In this document: one piece after another, positions 26,458 to 35,783 of the stretch
Position numbering within the stretch: position 1 is the stretch's first letter
Layout of the letters: every line of letters starts with the position of its first letter
NCBI GenBank assembly: GCA_964627505.1
Contig: CAZVKB010000010.1
Coordinates: forward strand, 1-43,971
Source of the DNA: JACJWR01 sp964627505
Lineage (GTDB): Bacteria; Actinomycetota; Actinomycetes; S36-B12; UBA10799
Reading direction: 5' to 3'
DNA length: 43,971 nucleotides
Notes under the pieces: generated by a model
The model's database searches: none
The model's input: only the letters and a program-made list of their open reading frames with translations
Told to the model about the DNA's origin: nothing
Made by a program: the position numbers and the translations under genes

Positions 26458-27651
26458 ATGGCAGGCCGCCTCTTCACGTCCGAATCCGTCACCGAGGGAC
26501 ACCCCGACAAGATCGCCGACCAAATCAGCGACACTGTGCTCGACGCCATGATTGGCGATGACCCGCGTTCCCGGGTGGCTGTTGAGACGCTGCTCACCAC
26601 GGGCATGGTCGTGGTGGCTGGCGAAGTGACCACCTCGACCTATGTGGACATCCCGGAGCTCGTTCGAGCCAAGGTGCTCGACATCGGCTACGACTCCTCG
26701 GACAAGGGATTCGATGGAGCCAGTTGTGGTGTGACCGTTGCCATCGGCAAGCAGTCACCCGATATCGCCCAAGGTGTTGATGACGCCTTCGAAGATCGGG
26801 TGGATCAATCCGTGGACCCGTTGGATCGGCAAGGCGCCGGCGACCAGGGGCTGATGTTCGGCTACGCCTGCAGCGACACTGCGGAACTCATGCCGCTGCC
26901 GATCGCGCTGGCCCACAAAATGGCGCACCGAATGTCTGTGGTCCGTAAGGACGGCACGCTGGGGTATTTGCGGCCGGACGGCAAAACTCAGGTCACCATC
27001 GAATACGACGGCGACCGGCCAGTCCGCCTCGACACAGTTGTGGTATCCACCCAACACCGTCACGACATCGACTTGGTCAACCACCTCACGCCCGACATCT
27101 GGGAAAACGTCGTGGCACCGGAACTTGCCGAGCTGGCCATCGACACCTCCGATGTGCGGTTCTTCTGCAACCCCACCGGTAAGTTCGTGGTGGGCGGGCC
27201 GCAAGGCGACGCTGGCGTCACCGGCCGCAAAATCATTGTGGACACCTACGGTGGCATGGCACGTCATGGCGGGGGAGCCTTCTCCGGCAAGGACCCATCC
27301 AAGGTGGACCGTTCGGCTACCTACGCCATGCGCTGGGTTGCCAAGAACGTGGTGGCAGCAGGTCTTGCGACCCGGTGCGAAGTCCAAGTGGCCTACGCCA
27401 TCGGTGTAGCCCACCCGGTGGGGCTATTCGTCGAAACCTACGGCACGGGCGTGGTGCCCGACGAGCAGATTGCCGAGGCGGTCAAGACCGTCTTCGACCT
27501 GCGTCCGGCTGCCATCGTGGCCGATCTCGACCTGCTGCGGCCGATCTACGCCCGCACGGCCGCCTACGGCCACTTCGGCCGCGAACTCCCCGAGTTCACC
27601 TGGGAGCGCACCGACCGGATCGATGCCTTGAATGCAGCTGTAAAGGGCTGA
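26458..27651 (+). CDS. metK: S-adenosylmethionine synthetase
   Basis: MetK makes SAM from methionine and ATP. The 397-residue protein has SVTEGHPDKIADQISD at 10-25 with the catalytic His15 and metal-binding Asp17, the loop GAGDQGLMFGYA, FVVGGPQGDAGVTGRKI, and the P-loop-like GGGAFSGKDPSKVDRS. It is full length. AAGGA lies 7 nt before the ATG. The product supplies methyl groups for the two methyltransferases earlier in the window and for RsmB downstream, though that is general metabolism. priA follows after 34 nt. Confidence 0.98.
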   Translation: MAGRLFTSESVTEGHPDKIADQISDTVLDAMIGDDPRSRVAVETLLTTGMVVVAGEVTTSTYVDIPELVRAKVLDIGYDSSDKGFDGASCGVTVAIGKQSPDIAQGVDDAFEDRVDQSVDPLDRQGAGDQGLMFGYACSDTAELMPLPIALAHKMAHRMSVVRKDGTLGYLRPDGKTQVTIEYDGDRPVRLDTVVVSTQHRHDIDLVNHLTPDIWENVVAPELAELAIDTSDVRFFCNPTGKFVVGGPQGDAGVTGRKIIVDTYGGMARHGGGAFSGKDPSKVDRSATYAMRWVAKNVVAAGLATRCEVQVAYAIGVAHPVGLFVETYGTGVVPDEQIAEAVKTVFDLRPAAIVADLDLLRPIYARTAAYGHFGRELPEFTWERTDRIDALNAAVKG

Positions 27652-27685
27652 CGTTCTGACCATCGAAAACCCGGCTGAGCCGGCA

Positions 27686-29608
27686 GTGGGAGTTGTGATT
27701 CCCTCCCCCCTGCCGCAGCTCAACCGGGTTTTCGACTACCTGGTGCCGGCGAAGTTCCAGCATCGGGCGGTCATCGGGGCGCGCGTGCGTGTGCGCTTCC
27801 ACGGTCGATTGCTCACGGGCATTGCGGTACCCATCGAGACTGAGCAGCACGCCGCCACCGCCCCGATCCTCGATGTCAAAGGCCCACCCGTGGCGCCCCC
27901 GGCATTGCTGGCGCTGACCAGGGATGTTGCGGTGCGGCAAGTGGGCATCTGGAATGACGTGTTGCGGGCTGCCATTCCACCCCGCCACGCTCGGGTGGAG
28001 CAGACCCTGTTGTCGGCCGGTCACTTGCCGGATCAAATCCCGGTCGCCGTGCCCAGAGACCATGTAGCTGCCGCGAGTTCTGAAACCTGGCCAGCGTGGG
28101 AGGCGTTTCTGGCACGGGTGGCAGCCGAGGCCCCGCAATCGGCGCGGGCAGCCCTGTCTGTGCCCTGGGGCTGGTCGTGGGAGCCGCTGCTGTTGGACGC
28201 AGTGGGAGTCTGTTTACGGCAAGGGCGGCGCGCTTTGGTGATCGTGCCGGAAGCCCGCATGGCGCAGACCGCGATCACGGCACTTCAGTCGATAGTGCCG
28301 AGCACAGCGGTGGGACGGCTCACGGCCGACCAGGGCCCCGAAGCGCGCTACCGCTCATATCTGCGGGCGCTGTCCGGCCAGGTCTCTGTGGTGGTGGGCA
28401 CCCGTGGAGCCGCCTTCGCGCAGCTGCCTGAACTCGGCTTGATGTGGTTGGCCAGCGACGGTGATCCCGCCTTCAGCGACCCGCAAGCCCCGTACTGGCA
28501 TGCTCGGGAGGTGCTCGGGCTGCGCAGTGCTGCCGAGCGGATTCCGCTGCTGTTGGCTGGTCGTGCCCGCACCCCGGAGGTGCAGCGGCTGGTCAACATC
28601 GGCTGGGCCAAGGAACTCGACCCACCACGTGCCCGGTGGCGAGCGGCCGCTCCACTGGTGCGGGCACCTAGCGAGTGGGATTTGGGCCGTGACCCTGCGG
28701 CGCTCAGCGCGCGGTTGCCCTCATTAGCTTTGGAGACCGCCCGCAGCGCACTGTCCGACGGCCCGCTGCTGGTGTCGGTGCCCCGACGAGGGTACGTCCC
28801 GGTCGTGGCCTGCGCGCGATGCCGACAGCGTGCCGCCTGTGAGGTGTGCGGTGCGGCACTGGCTCTGACCGGATCGTCCCGCCGGCCTGCCTGCCCACGC
28901 TGCGGTTGGCACGATGCATGGACGTGCTCGGAATGCGGAAGCGCGGATGTCCGGGCGGTGCGCTTCGGTTCGGGACGCACCGCCGAAGAGTTGGCCCGAG
29001 CCTTTCCGCAGGTGCCGGTGCTGCGCAGTGACGCGGAAGTCGGAGTACTGCACGATGTGCCCGCGACACCAGCAGTTGTGGTCGCCACCCCAGGTGCCGA
29101 ACCCAGCGTGCTCGGGCGATTCCCGGCAGCGCTGCTGCTCGACGGCGATGTGCAATTGGCTGCACCGCGTCTGCGGGCGCCGGAGGAGGCGTTGTATCGC
29201 TGGTGCCGGGTGGTCTCTCTGGTGCGGCCCGACGGTGCGGTAATTGTGGTGGCCGACCCGCACGCATCCGCTGTGCAAGCCCTGGTGCGGGCCGATCCCA
29301 CCGGATGGGCGGTTGCGGAATTGGCCCAGCGTGAGGCGGCGGGTTTGCCGCCGGCAGTCCGGTTCATTGCGCTGGAGGGCCCGGCGGCGGCTGTGGCTGA
29401 GGTCGCGCAGGGCGTGCTGGGCCGCTGCACTGGACTTCCGGAACCTTGGGGGCCGGTGGATCTCGGCGACCGGGAACGACTCTTGTTGCGCCTGAGTTAT
29501 CAGCGCAGCAGCGAAGTGGTGGCCGCTCTGGCAGCAATCCAGCGGGAACGGGGGATGCGCCGAGCTCCGGTGGTCATCATTCGGGTAGACCCAAGCGCCA
29601 TCGACTGA
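27686..29608 (+). CDS. priA: PriA-like primosomal protein N', helicase motifs degenerate
   Basis: PriA loads the replisome at stalled forks. The 640-residue protein keeps the 3'-end-binding domain (residues 1-100, FDYLVPAKF onward) and eight zinc cysteines: Cys376, 379, 385, 388, 403, 406, 414 and 417. The ATPase core is degenerate. Where Walker A TGSGKT is expected the sequence is VPWGWSWEPL (about 159-168), and the DEEH box is replaced by ASDGDP (about 256-261). Other actinobacterial PriA proteins I recall share this loss, so it would act as a structural loader rather than a helicase. GTG 27686 is taken as the start, GTG 27695 is an alternative; an in-frame stop lies 14 codons upstream. Confidence 0.92.
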   Translation: MGVVIPSPLPQLNRVFDYLVPAKFQHRAVIGARVRVRFHGRLLTGIAVPIETEQHAATAPILDVKGPPVAPPALLALTRDVAVRQVGIWNDVLRAAIPPRHARVEQTLLSAGHLPDQIPVAVPRDHVAAASSETWPAWEAFLARVAAEAPQSARAALSVPWGWSWEPLLLDAVGVCLRQGRRALVIVPEARMAQTAITALQSIVPSTAVGRLTADQGPEARYRSYLRALSGQVSVVVGTRGAAFAQLPELGLMWLASDGDPAFSDPQAPYWHAREVLGLRSAAERIPLLLAGRARTPEVQRLVNIGWAKELDPPRARWRAAAPLVRAPSEWDLGRDPAALSARLPSLALETARSALSDGPLLVSVPRRGYVPVVACARCRQRAACEVCGAALALTGSSRRPACPRCGWHDAWTCSECGSADVRAVRFGSGRTAEELARAFPQVPVLRSDAEVGVLHDVPATPAVVVATPGAEPSVLGRFPAALLLDGDVQLAAPRLRAPEEALYRWCRVVSLVRPDGAVIVVADPHASAVQALVRADPTGWAVAELAQREAAGLPPAVRFIALEGPAAAVAEVAQGVLGRCTGLPEPWGPVDLGDRERLLLRLSYQRSSEVVAALAAIQRERGMRRAPVVIIRVDPSAID

Positions 29609-29655
29609 ATACCACTACCCGCGCTGGCTTCGGTTTCAGATTCCGAGCGGGCACG

Positions 29656-29661
29656 TAGACT
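29656..29661 (+). promoter_or_regulatory. candidate -10 element (TAGACT) for def
   Basis: TAGACT lies 25 nt before the def GTG, leaving a short leader that contains AGGAGG. The hexamer is identical to the one preceding the cysteine desulfurase gene. No -35 was identified. Confidence 0.4.
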
Positions 29662-29686
29662 AAGCCCACTCATCTCAGGAGGTGCC

Positions 29687-30223
29687 GTGACTGTCCAGCC
29701 GATCCGACTTTTCGGCGATCCGGTGTTACGCATGCCAGCTGTCGAGGTCGACACCTTCGACAAAGAGTTGCGGGTACTGGTGCACGACTTGATCGAGACC
29801 ATGGAGGCGGCGCCCGGCGCCGGTCTGGCAGCGCCGCAGATCGGAGTGAGCCTGCGGGTGTTCACCTACAACGCCGACGGCGACGTCGGGCATCTAATCA
29901 ACCCGTCGCTGGACCTCTCCGAGGAACAACAAGACGGACCGGAAGGCTGCCTCTCGCTGCCTGATCTCACGTTCGACACCAAGCGGGCCCGGCGCGTAGT
30001 CGCCAAGGGATGGAACATGCACGGCGAACCGCTCACTTTGGAAGGCAGCGATCTGCTGGCACGGATCGTGCAGCACGAAACCGATCATCTCGACGGGGTG
30101 CTGTTCATCGATCGTCTGGACCGCGAGGCCCGCAAAGAAGCGATGCGCTTGATTCGCCAATCCGACTGGTTCGGAGCCCCGCCCACGGTGAAGTTCAGCC
30201 CGCACGGTAGCAGGGGAATGTGA
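29687..30223 (+). CDS. def: peptide deformylase
   Basis: Def removes the N-formyl group from new proteins. The 178-residue product has all three motifs: GLAAPQIG at 46-53, EGCLSLP with metal ligand Cys88, and QHETDHLDG with ligands His130 and His134 and catalytic Glu131. AGGAGG lies 5 nt before GTG 29687. fmt follows after 7 nt, so the formylating and deformylating enzymes are co-transcribed, as in many bacteria. Confidence 0.97.
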   Translation: MTVQPIRLFGDPVLRMPAVEVDTFDKELRVLVHDLIETMEAAPGAGLAAPQIGVSLRVFTYNADGDVGHLINPSLDLSEEQQDGPEGCLSLPDLTFDTKRARRVVAKGWNMHGEPLTLEGSDLLARIVQHETDHLDGVLFIDRLDREARKEAMRLIRQSDWFGAPPTVKFSPHGSRGM

Positions 30224-30230
30224 GCCGGCG

Positions 30231-31163
30231 GTGAGACTTGTGTTCGCCGGTACTCCCACGGCGGCTGTGCCAGCCTTGCAGGTGCTACTCGATTCCGACC
30301 ACGATGTCCTAGCGGTGGTGACGCGTCCGGATGCCCGACGGGGCAGAGGGCGTGCGGTGGCCCGCTCCGAGGTGGGCCAGCTCGCCGACAGCGCCGGAGT
30401 CCCGGTGCTGACCCCTGCACACCCGCGCGACCCGGATTTCGTCGCCGCACTGGCCGACTTGGCTCCGGACGCCGTGCCGATCGTGGCCTATGGCGCGCTC
30501 GTGCCCCAGCAGGTGCTGAATATCCCGCGCTTCGGCTGGATCAACTTGCACTTCTCGTTGCTGCCCGCCTGGCGCGGGGCCGCCCCCGTGCAACGTGCGA
30601 TCTTGGCCGGCGACGACATCACCGGAGCCACCGCTTTTCGGTTGGATGCGGGCATGGATACCGGCCCGGTATTTGGCGTGGTCACCGAAGAGATACGCCG
30701 CACCGACACCTCCGGAGAGCTGCTGGCGCGGTTGAGTCAATCCGGGGCAGGACTACTGCAGGCCACATTGGCAGGTATCGAGTCGGGAACCATCCGGGCA
30801 GTCGCCCAGCCGGATGAGGGGGTGAGCCTGGCGCCCAAGTTGACAGTAGACGATGCCCACGTCGATTGGTCAGCACCAGCTGCCCGGATCGACCGTCTGG
30901 TACGAGCGTGCACGCCCGCTCCAGGACCATGGACGACGTTTCGCGGTGAACGGCTGAAACTGGGCCCGATCACACCGTTGACCCCCGCGGAAACCGACGC
31001 ACTCCCGTCCGGGGTGCTGCGTGTGAGTAAGCAGGAAGTGCTTGTGGGCACCGGCTCAACTCCGGTGCGGCTCGGTACCGTGCAAGCGGTGGGCAAACGC
31101 CCGATGTCGGCAGCGGATTGGGCGCGCGGCGTCCGGGCTGCGGCAGACGAGCAGTTCACGTGA
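30231..31163 (+). CDS. fmt: methionyl-tRNA formyltransferase
   Basis: Fmt formylates initiator Met-tRNA using 10-formyl-tetrahydrofolate. The 310-residue protein starts MRLVFAGTPTAAVPALQ and has VTRPDARRGRG in the tRNA-contacting loop, NLHFSLLPAWRGAAPVQRAI with the folate site, and TGATAFRLDAGMDTGPV with the catalytic Asp. The C-terminal beta-barrel (about 205-310) is present. GTG 30231 follows a GCCGGCGGT stretch with only a weak ribosome-binding site, so translation may be coupled to def. It overlaps rsmB by 4 nt. Confidence 0.97.
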   Translation: MRLVFAGTPTAAVPALQVLLDSDHDVLAVVTRPDARRGRGRAVARSEVGQLADSAGVPVLTPAHPRDPDFVAALADLAPDAVPIVAYGALVPQQVLNIPRFGWINLHFSLLPAWRGAAPVQRAILAGDDITGATAFRLDAGMDTGPVFGVVTEEIRRTDTSGELLARLSQSGAGLLQATLAGIESGTIRAVAQPDEGVSLAPKLTVDDAHVDWSAPAARIDRLVRACTPAPGPWTTFRGERLKLGPITPLTPAETDALPSGVLRVSKQEVLVGTGSTPVRLGTVQAVGKRPMSAADWARGVRAAADEQFT

Positions 31164-32590
31164 CCAACCAGCCCCGCCGCTCACCTGCCAGCACGCGCAA
31201 CCGCTCAGCAACCCCAGTCGATCCGGCCCGTCGGGCTGCATATGACGTATTGCACGAAGTCGGGGCCGGGGCGGGGTACGCCAATCTGGTCGCCCGGCAA
31301 GTCTTTGACCAATATCGTTTGGATACCCGAGACGCCGCCTTCGCGACCGAGTTGGTGATGGGTGTGCTGCGGCTACGTGGCACCCTGGATGCGGTGCTGG
31401 CGGCGTGCGTGGATCGTCCGTTGGCCAAACTCGACCCGCGACTGCTCGACGTGCTGCGACTGGGCGCTTATCAACTGCTGTTTCTCGGCACTCCAACGCA
31501 CGCCGCTGTGAACACCTCGGTCGATCTGACGGCAGCGGTGTGCGGACGCGGGCCGACCGGGCTCACCAATGCTGTGATGCGCAAGGTGGCTCGCCGGGAT
31601 CGCGCGCAGTGGCTTGCGACGATTACCGATGGTCTTGCCGATCCCATCGAGGTTTTGGCGGCCGCGTACTCGCATCCGCGGTGGGTGATCGCGGCCTTGC
31701 GCGACGCATTGGCCGCAGATCCGGCGGTGCCGCGGGCCGATGTAGATGCGCACCTGACGGCCCTGCTGGCCATCAACAATGAACCACCTGGGGTGACGTT
31801 GGTGGCACGACCCGGGCGAATCGAGGTGGCACAACTTTTATCGTCCGCGCCCCACAGCACACCTGGGCGGTGGTCACCCTATGCAGTCGGATTGACCTCT
31901 GGAAAGCCCGGCGATGTGGCCGCCGTGCGAAGCCAGCAGGCAGGTGTCCAAGATGAAGGCAGCCAACTGATGGCTATGGCCTGTGCCGATACCACGGTAT
32001 CTGGGCGCGACCGGTACTGGCTGGACATGTGTGCCGGGCCTGGTGGAAAGGCCGCACTCGTGGCCGCGATCGGTGCCCAGCGCGGTGCCCAACTTGTGGC
32101 GGTGGAGCCGCGTGCGGCGAGAGCCCGATTGGTGCTTCGCGCTCTCGCCGGGTCACCGGGCGTCCATGTGACCGTGCAGGCAGATGGTCGAGCGGGACCT
32201 TGGTCAGCAGCAACGTTTGATCGCATTCTGCTGGATGCACCCTGCACTGGTTTGGGGGTACTGCGCCGGCGTCCGGAGTCGCGTTGGCGACGCACCCCGA
32301 CCGATGTGTCGACGCTGGCGGCCCTGCAGCGCGAGCTGCTCCGATCAGCAATCACAGCCGCGCGACCAGGCGGGGTAATCGCCTACGTTACATGCTCGCC
32401 GCACATCGCCGAGACCGACCTCGTAGTCGATGACATCTTGGCGGAACGAGCGGACGTAGAGCCGGTGGATGCTCGCACGGCGCTCCCCGACGCCCTGACG
32501 GAAACTCTCGGACCGGGTCCCCGCGTGCGCCTGTGGCCGCATCTACACGGCACGGATGGCATGTTCCTGGCACTTTTGCGCCGGACTTAA
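31160..32590 (+). CDS. rsmB: 16S rRNA m5C967 methyltransferase RsmB (Fmu/Sun)
   Basis: RsmB methylates a cytosine of 16S rRNA. The 476-residue protein has an N-terminal NusB-like domain (about 20-150) and a Rossmann methyltransferase domain with SAM motif LDMCAGPGGKAALVAAIG (288-305), motif IV LLDAPCTGLG with Cys362 and motif VI AYVTCSPHIAETD with catalytic Cys412. GTG 31160 overlaps the fmt stop; an earlier frame start at 31118 is not needed. Its TAA stop shares TTAA with the stop codon of the convergent phosphodiesterase gene. Confidence 0.95.
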   Translation: MTNQPRRSPASTRNRSATPVDPARRAAYDVLHEVGAGAGYANLVARQVFDQYRLDTRDAAFATELVMGVLRLRGTLDAVLAACVDRPLAKLDPRLLDVLRLGAYQLLFLGTPTHAAVNTSVDLTAAVCGRGPTGLTNAVMRKVARRDRAQWLATITDGLADPIEVLAAAYSHPRWVIAALRDALAADPAVPRADVDAHLTALLAINNEPPGVTLVARPGRIEVAQLLSSAPHSTPGRWSPYAVGLTSGKPGDVAAVRSQQAGVQDEGSQLMAMACADTTVSGRDRYWLDMCAGPGGKAALVAAIGAQRGAQLVAVEPRAARARLVLRALAGSPGVHVTVQADGRAGPWSAATFDRILLDAPCTGLGVLRRRPESRWRRTPTDVSTLAALQRELLRSAITAARPGGVIAYVTCSPHIAETDLVVDDILAERADVEPVDARTALPDALTETLGPGPRVRLWPHLHGTDGMFLALLRRT

Positions 32591-35004
32591 ATGGTCAACA
32601 CCGGCGTGGCTTGCGGGCGTCCGAAGAAATATCCCTGACCACAGTCCCAGCGCTGACGCCACAGTACTGCGGCCTGCTCGGCTGTCTCCACACCTTCGGC
32701 GACGGTGTCCAGACCCAGCCCGTGCGCCAAACCGATCAAGCCCCGGGGGAGTTGCTCTCCTTCGCCACGACCGTCAATCGCCGCGGTAAAGGAGCGGTCG
32801 AGTTTGAGTCCCTGCACCGGCAAGTCGCGCAGGTGCGCGACTGAGGAGTATCCGGTGCCAAAGTCATCCACCCACCAGGTCACACCGATCTCACGCAGTT
32901 CCAACATCGCTGACAGCACCTCATCGGTGAGTTGAAACAGTGAAGTCTCGGTGACTTCCAGATGGAGCCGAGTCGGTTTGACCCGGGTGTGGGCGAGCGC
33001 CGATGTCACCTGTGACAGCAACGAGTGATGAAGCAGGGTCGCGGCCGACACGTTGACAGCCATGTGCGTGTCCGCCGGCAGATCCGCGGCGCTTGTCAAG
33101 GCTTGCCACAAGATGGTCTGGTCGAGTTCCACGATCAGACCGGTGTGTTCGGCGATGGGGATGAAGTCGTCCGGGTAGACAAATGTGTCGTCACCGCGGC
33201 GCCATCGGGCCAAGGCTTCATAACCCTTAATCTTCCGGTTCTCCAGTGACACGATGGGCTGGAACCACGGGTGCACCTCCCCGACCGTCAACGCCTGCTG
33301 CAACGTGGTGTGCAGCACCAGCCGATTCAGAGCTTCTGCGGCTTGCTCGGGGTTGAGGAACGCCACCTGGTTGCGACCCTTGTTTTTGGCTTGGTGCAAA
33401 GCGGCGGCGGCGTTGCGCAGGAGTTCCTCAGACGAACTGCCATCCGCCAGTGCGATTCCGACACTGACGCTCACATCGATCACATGGGGACCAACTCGGA
33501 CTTGGCCGCGCGCGGCATCCTGCAAACTGACGGCAGCATCGGTGGCGGCCGTCGCCGAGGAAATGTTCGGCACGAGCACGACAAATTCGTTGCCGGCGGA
33601 GCGTGCCACCACGTAGTCGGCTTCCGCTGCTCTGGTCAGTCGCCGGGCGATAGTGGCGATCACCCGATCGCCCGCAGTGTGTGTGAGTGCATCGTTGACT
33701 TCGTGCAGACCGTCCGCGCCGATACACAGCACAGCGAGATCTGATGTTGAGGTGCATAGGTCTGCCAGCATGTGGGCCAGGCGATCACGATTGGGCAAGG
33801 CGGTCAGCGGATCGTGATCGACCACAAACTCCAGCCGGGCTCGAGTGTCCACTTCGGATTGAATGTCACGCAGTGTGTTGACGCCGGCAACGACCGCGCC
33901 GGCCGCGTTCCGGATCTCCTTGCCTGTCACAGCCATCCAACGCCATTGGTGGTCGACCGTGCGATAGCGCACTTCAGTTGACATACCCTCGGCACCGGAC
34001 TTGATCACTTCCTTGTGAAGGGCACGTACCGCTTGGCGATCCTCGGGGTGGATCAGATCTACGACGTTTTGGGCGAGGAAATCCTCTCGCCGCCAACCCA
34101 GCACGGTCGTGACGGACGGCGAAACCCATGTGATGGTGCCGTCGGCATCGGCCCGAAACACCACATCTTTGGCATTTTCCGCGATTAGCCGGAACTGCGC
34201 CTCCCGCTCGGCGAGGTCCAATTCGGCCTGCACTTGCTCATCGACGTCGCGCATCCAGACCGCGCGCACTTCGCGACCATCTGGCATGACAAAGCCGCGG
34301 TCGGCGGTGGAAGTCCAGTGCCAATTGCCAGCCTTGTCCTTAAATCGAAAACGAAACGTGACCCGGGAGTCGACATCCGACTTCGCAATCTGTTCGGCCA
34401 TCCCGGGCAGGTCGTCGGGGTGGATGAATTCCACGGCCGACCGCCCCACTAGTTCCGCCGGATCCCAGCCGAAGGTTGGCGTGACCGACGGGGAGAACCA
34501 CACGAAGTTGAAGTCCAAGTCTCCCAAGAAGATCACATCGGAGGCGTTTTCCGCCATCAGTCGAAAAAGCAGATCCTGCTCATGGCGATCGGCGCGAGCC
34601 TGCACGCGTGCAGTGGTGTCGCGCCACGTCACACTGAGTCCGTCCCCGAGGCTGGTGGCGCGAATATCCAACCAGTGCCGACTACCGTCGCCAGGCGTTG
34701 CGACGTACTCAAAGTCATCCAGCACCAGCGGAGTCCCGGTCTCCACTACCGCGACATATTGGTCAAACAGGCCCAATTGAAATTGCGCCGGCACCAAGTC
34801 ACGGAGCCGATGCTGCACCAATCCCGAGTGCGTGGTTCGAAAATACTCCGCAGCCGCCTGGTTGGTTTCGGTGCACAGGAAGTCGATGATCTTCCCGTGG
34901 TCGTCTCGCATGCTCTCGAGAATCACCTGTGGATCCATGAAGGAATCCAAGACCGACTGCAAGCGGTCTGGTCCGCCATCGTCATCATCGGACCCACCAC
35001 GCAT
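32587..35004 (-). CDS. PAS-PAS-PAS-GGDEF-EAL protein, probable cyclic di-GMP phosphodiesterase
   Basis: The 805-residue cytosolic protein has three PAS-type sensor domains (about 15-130, 145-260 and 268-385), a GGDEF domain (about 395-555) and an EAL domain (about 565-805). The cyclase motif is changed to AGNEF (470-474) and the upstream metal-binding segment reads CIGADGLHEVND, so cyclase activity is unlikely. The EAL domain keeps its key residues: Glu596 in EALARW, Asn651, Glu683/Glu686, the DDFGTG aspartates Asp713 and Asp714, Lys734, and AEGVET (769-774). ATG 35004 is preferred because GGAGGG lies 7 nt before it; ATG 35019 overlaps that site. The gene sits alone between rsmB and rpe. It could set the c-di-GMP level read by BldD; that is inference. 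Confidence 0.93.
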   Translation of the reverse strand: MRGGSDDDDGGPDRLQSVLDSFMDPQVILESMRDDHGKIIDFLCTETNQAAAEYFRTTHSGLVQHRLRDLVPAQFQLGLFDQYVAVVETGTPLVLDDFEYVATPGDGSRHWLDIRATSLGDGLSVTWRDTTARVQARADRHEQDLLFRLMAENASDVIFLGDLDFNFVWFSPSVTPTFGWDPAELVGRSAVEFIHPDDLPGMAEQIAKSDVDSRVTFRFRFKDKAGNWHWTSTADRGFVMPDGREVRAVWMRDVDEQVQAELDLAEREAQFRLIAENAKDVVFRADADGTITWVSPSVTTVLGWRREDFLAQNVVDLIHPEDRQAVRALHKEVIKSGAEGMSTEVRYRTVDHQWRWMAVTGKEIRNAAGAVVAGVNTLRDIQSEVDTRARLEFVVDHDPLTALPNRDRLAHMLADLCTSTSDLAVLCIGADGLHEVNDALTHTAGDRVIATIARRLTRAAEADYVVARSAGNEFVVLVPNISSATAATDAAVSLQDAARGQVRVGPHVIDVSVSVGIALADGSSSEELLRNAAAALHQAKNKGRNQVAFLNPEQAAEALNRLVLHTTLQQALTVGEVHPWFQPIVSLENRKIKGYEALARWRRGDDTFVYPDDFIPIAEHTGLIVELDQTILWQALTSAADLPADTHMAVNVSAATLLHHSLLSQVTSALAHTRVKPTRLHLEVTETSLFQLTDEVLSAMLELREIGVTWWVDDFGTGYSSVAHLRDLPVQGLKLDRSFTAAIDGRGEGEQLPRGLIGLAHGLGLDTVAEGVETAEQAAVLWRQRWDCGQGYFFGRPQATPVLTI

Positions 35005-35079
35005 GACACGACCCTCCATTAATTGTCACCAAACATACCGGCTGTGTTCATCCGATCGACCGATGCCCGGCGTAACCGT

Positions 35080-35085
35080 TAGGGT
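35080..35085 (+). promoter_or_regulatory. -10 element (TAGGGT) for leaderless rpe-rib operon
   Basis: TAGGGT is followed by 7 nt and the rpe ATG, with no ribosome-binding site between. There is no room for an FMN riboswitch between this hexamer and the gene, and none is seen further upstream in the 88-bp divergent spacer. Confidence 0.55.
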
Positions 35086-35092
35086 TGGCTAC

Positions 35093-35782
35093 ATGGGTTT
35101 GCAAATCTCCCCGAGCATTCTGAGTGCGGACTTTGCCCATTTGGCCAATGACTGTGCAGCTGTGTCGGGCCATGCGGACTGGTTGCACGTGGACGTGATG
35201 GACAACCATTTCGTGCCGAATCTGACTCTCGGGCTGCCAGTGGTGGAATCGCTGTTGAAAGCTGTGGATACCCCGATTGACTGCCATCTCATGATCGCCG
35301 ACCCCGACCGCTGGGCTCCCGCCTACGCCGAGGCCGGTGCGGGCAGTGTGACGTTCCATGTGGAGGCCGCACACGCACCCGTCCGGCTCGCCCGAGAATT
35401 GCGGGCCCAGGGGGCCCGGGCTGGGATGGCCTTGAAACCCGCGACCCCGGTGGAACCATACGCCGATCTGCTCGGCGAACTCGACATGCTGCTGCTCATG
35501 ACCGTCGAACCTGGCTTCGGTGGCCAGTCCTTCCTCGATTTCGTGGTGCCGAAGATCAAACGGGCACGCACGCTGATCGCCGCCCGGGAAGTGGATATCT
35601 GGTTGCAGGTGGATGGTGGGGTGGATCTGCACACCATTGAGGTGTGCGCGGATGCCGGTGCCAACGTTTTTGTCGCCGGCTCAAGTGTGTACGGAACCGG
35701 TGATCCCGCGGCCGCGATCGATGCCTTACGGGCGGCAGCCATGCGGGCAGCTGGAGCGGAATCAGCCCTGCGGAGTCCCTGA
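35093..35782 (+). CDS. rpe: ribulose-phosphate 3-epimerase
   Basis: Rpe interconverts ribulose 5-phosphate and xylulose 5-phosphate. The 229-residue TIM-barrel protein has ISPSILSADFAHL at 5-17, WLHVDVMDNHFVPNLTLG with catalytic Asp and metal His, DCHLMI, MTVEPGFGGQSF and QVDGGVDLHT with the second catalytic Asp. Ribulose 5-phosphate is also the riboflavin precursor used by RibB, a reasonable link to the rib genes that follow. ATG 35093 is supported by the leaderless promoter. A frame extension to 34832 is antisense to the phosphodiesterase gene and is rejected. Confidence 0.97.
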   Translation: MGLQISPSILSADFAHLANDCAAVSGHADWLHVDVMDNHFVPNLTLGLPVVESLLKAVDTPIDCHLMIADPDRWAPAYAEAGAGSVTFHVEAAHAPVRLARELRAQGARAGMALKPATPVEPYADLLGELDMLLLMTVEPGFGGQSFLDFVVPKIKRARTLIAAREVDIWLQVDGGVDLHTIEVCADAGANVFVAGSSVYGTGDPAAAIDALRAAAMRAAGAESALRSP

Positions 35783-35783
35783 G

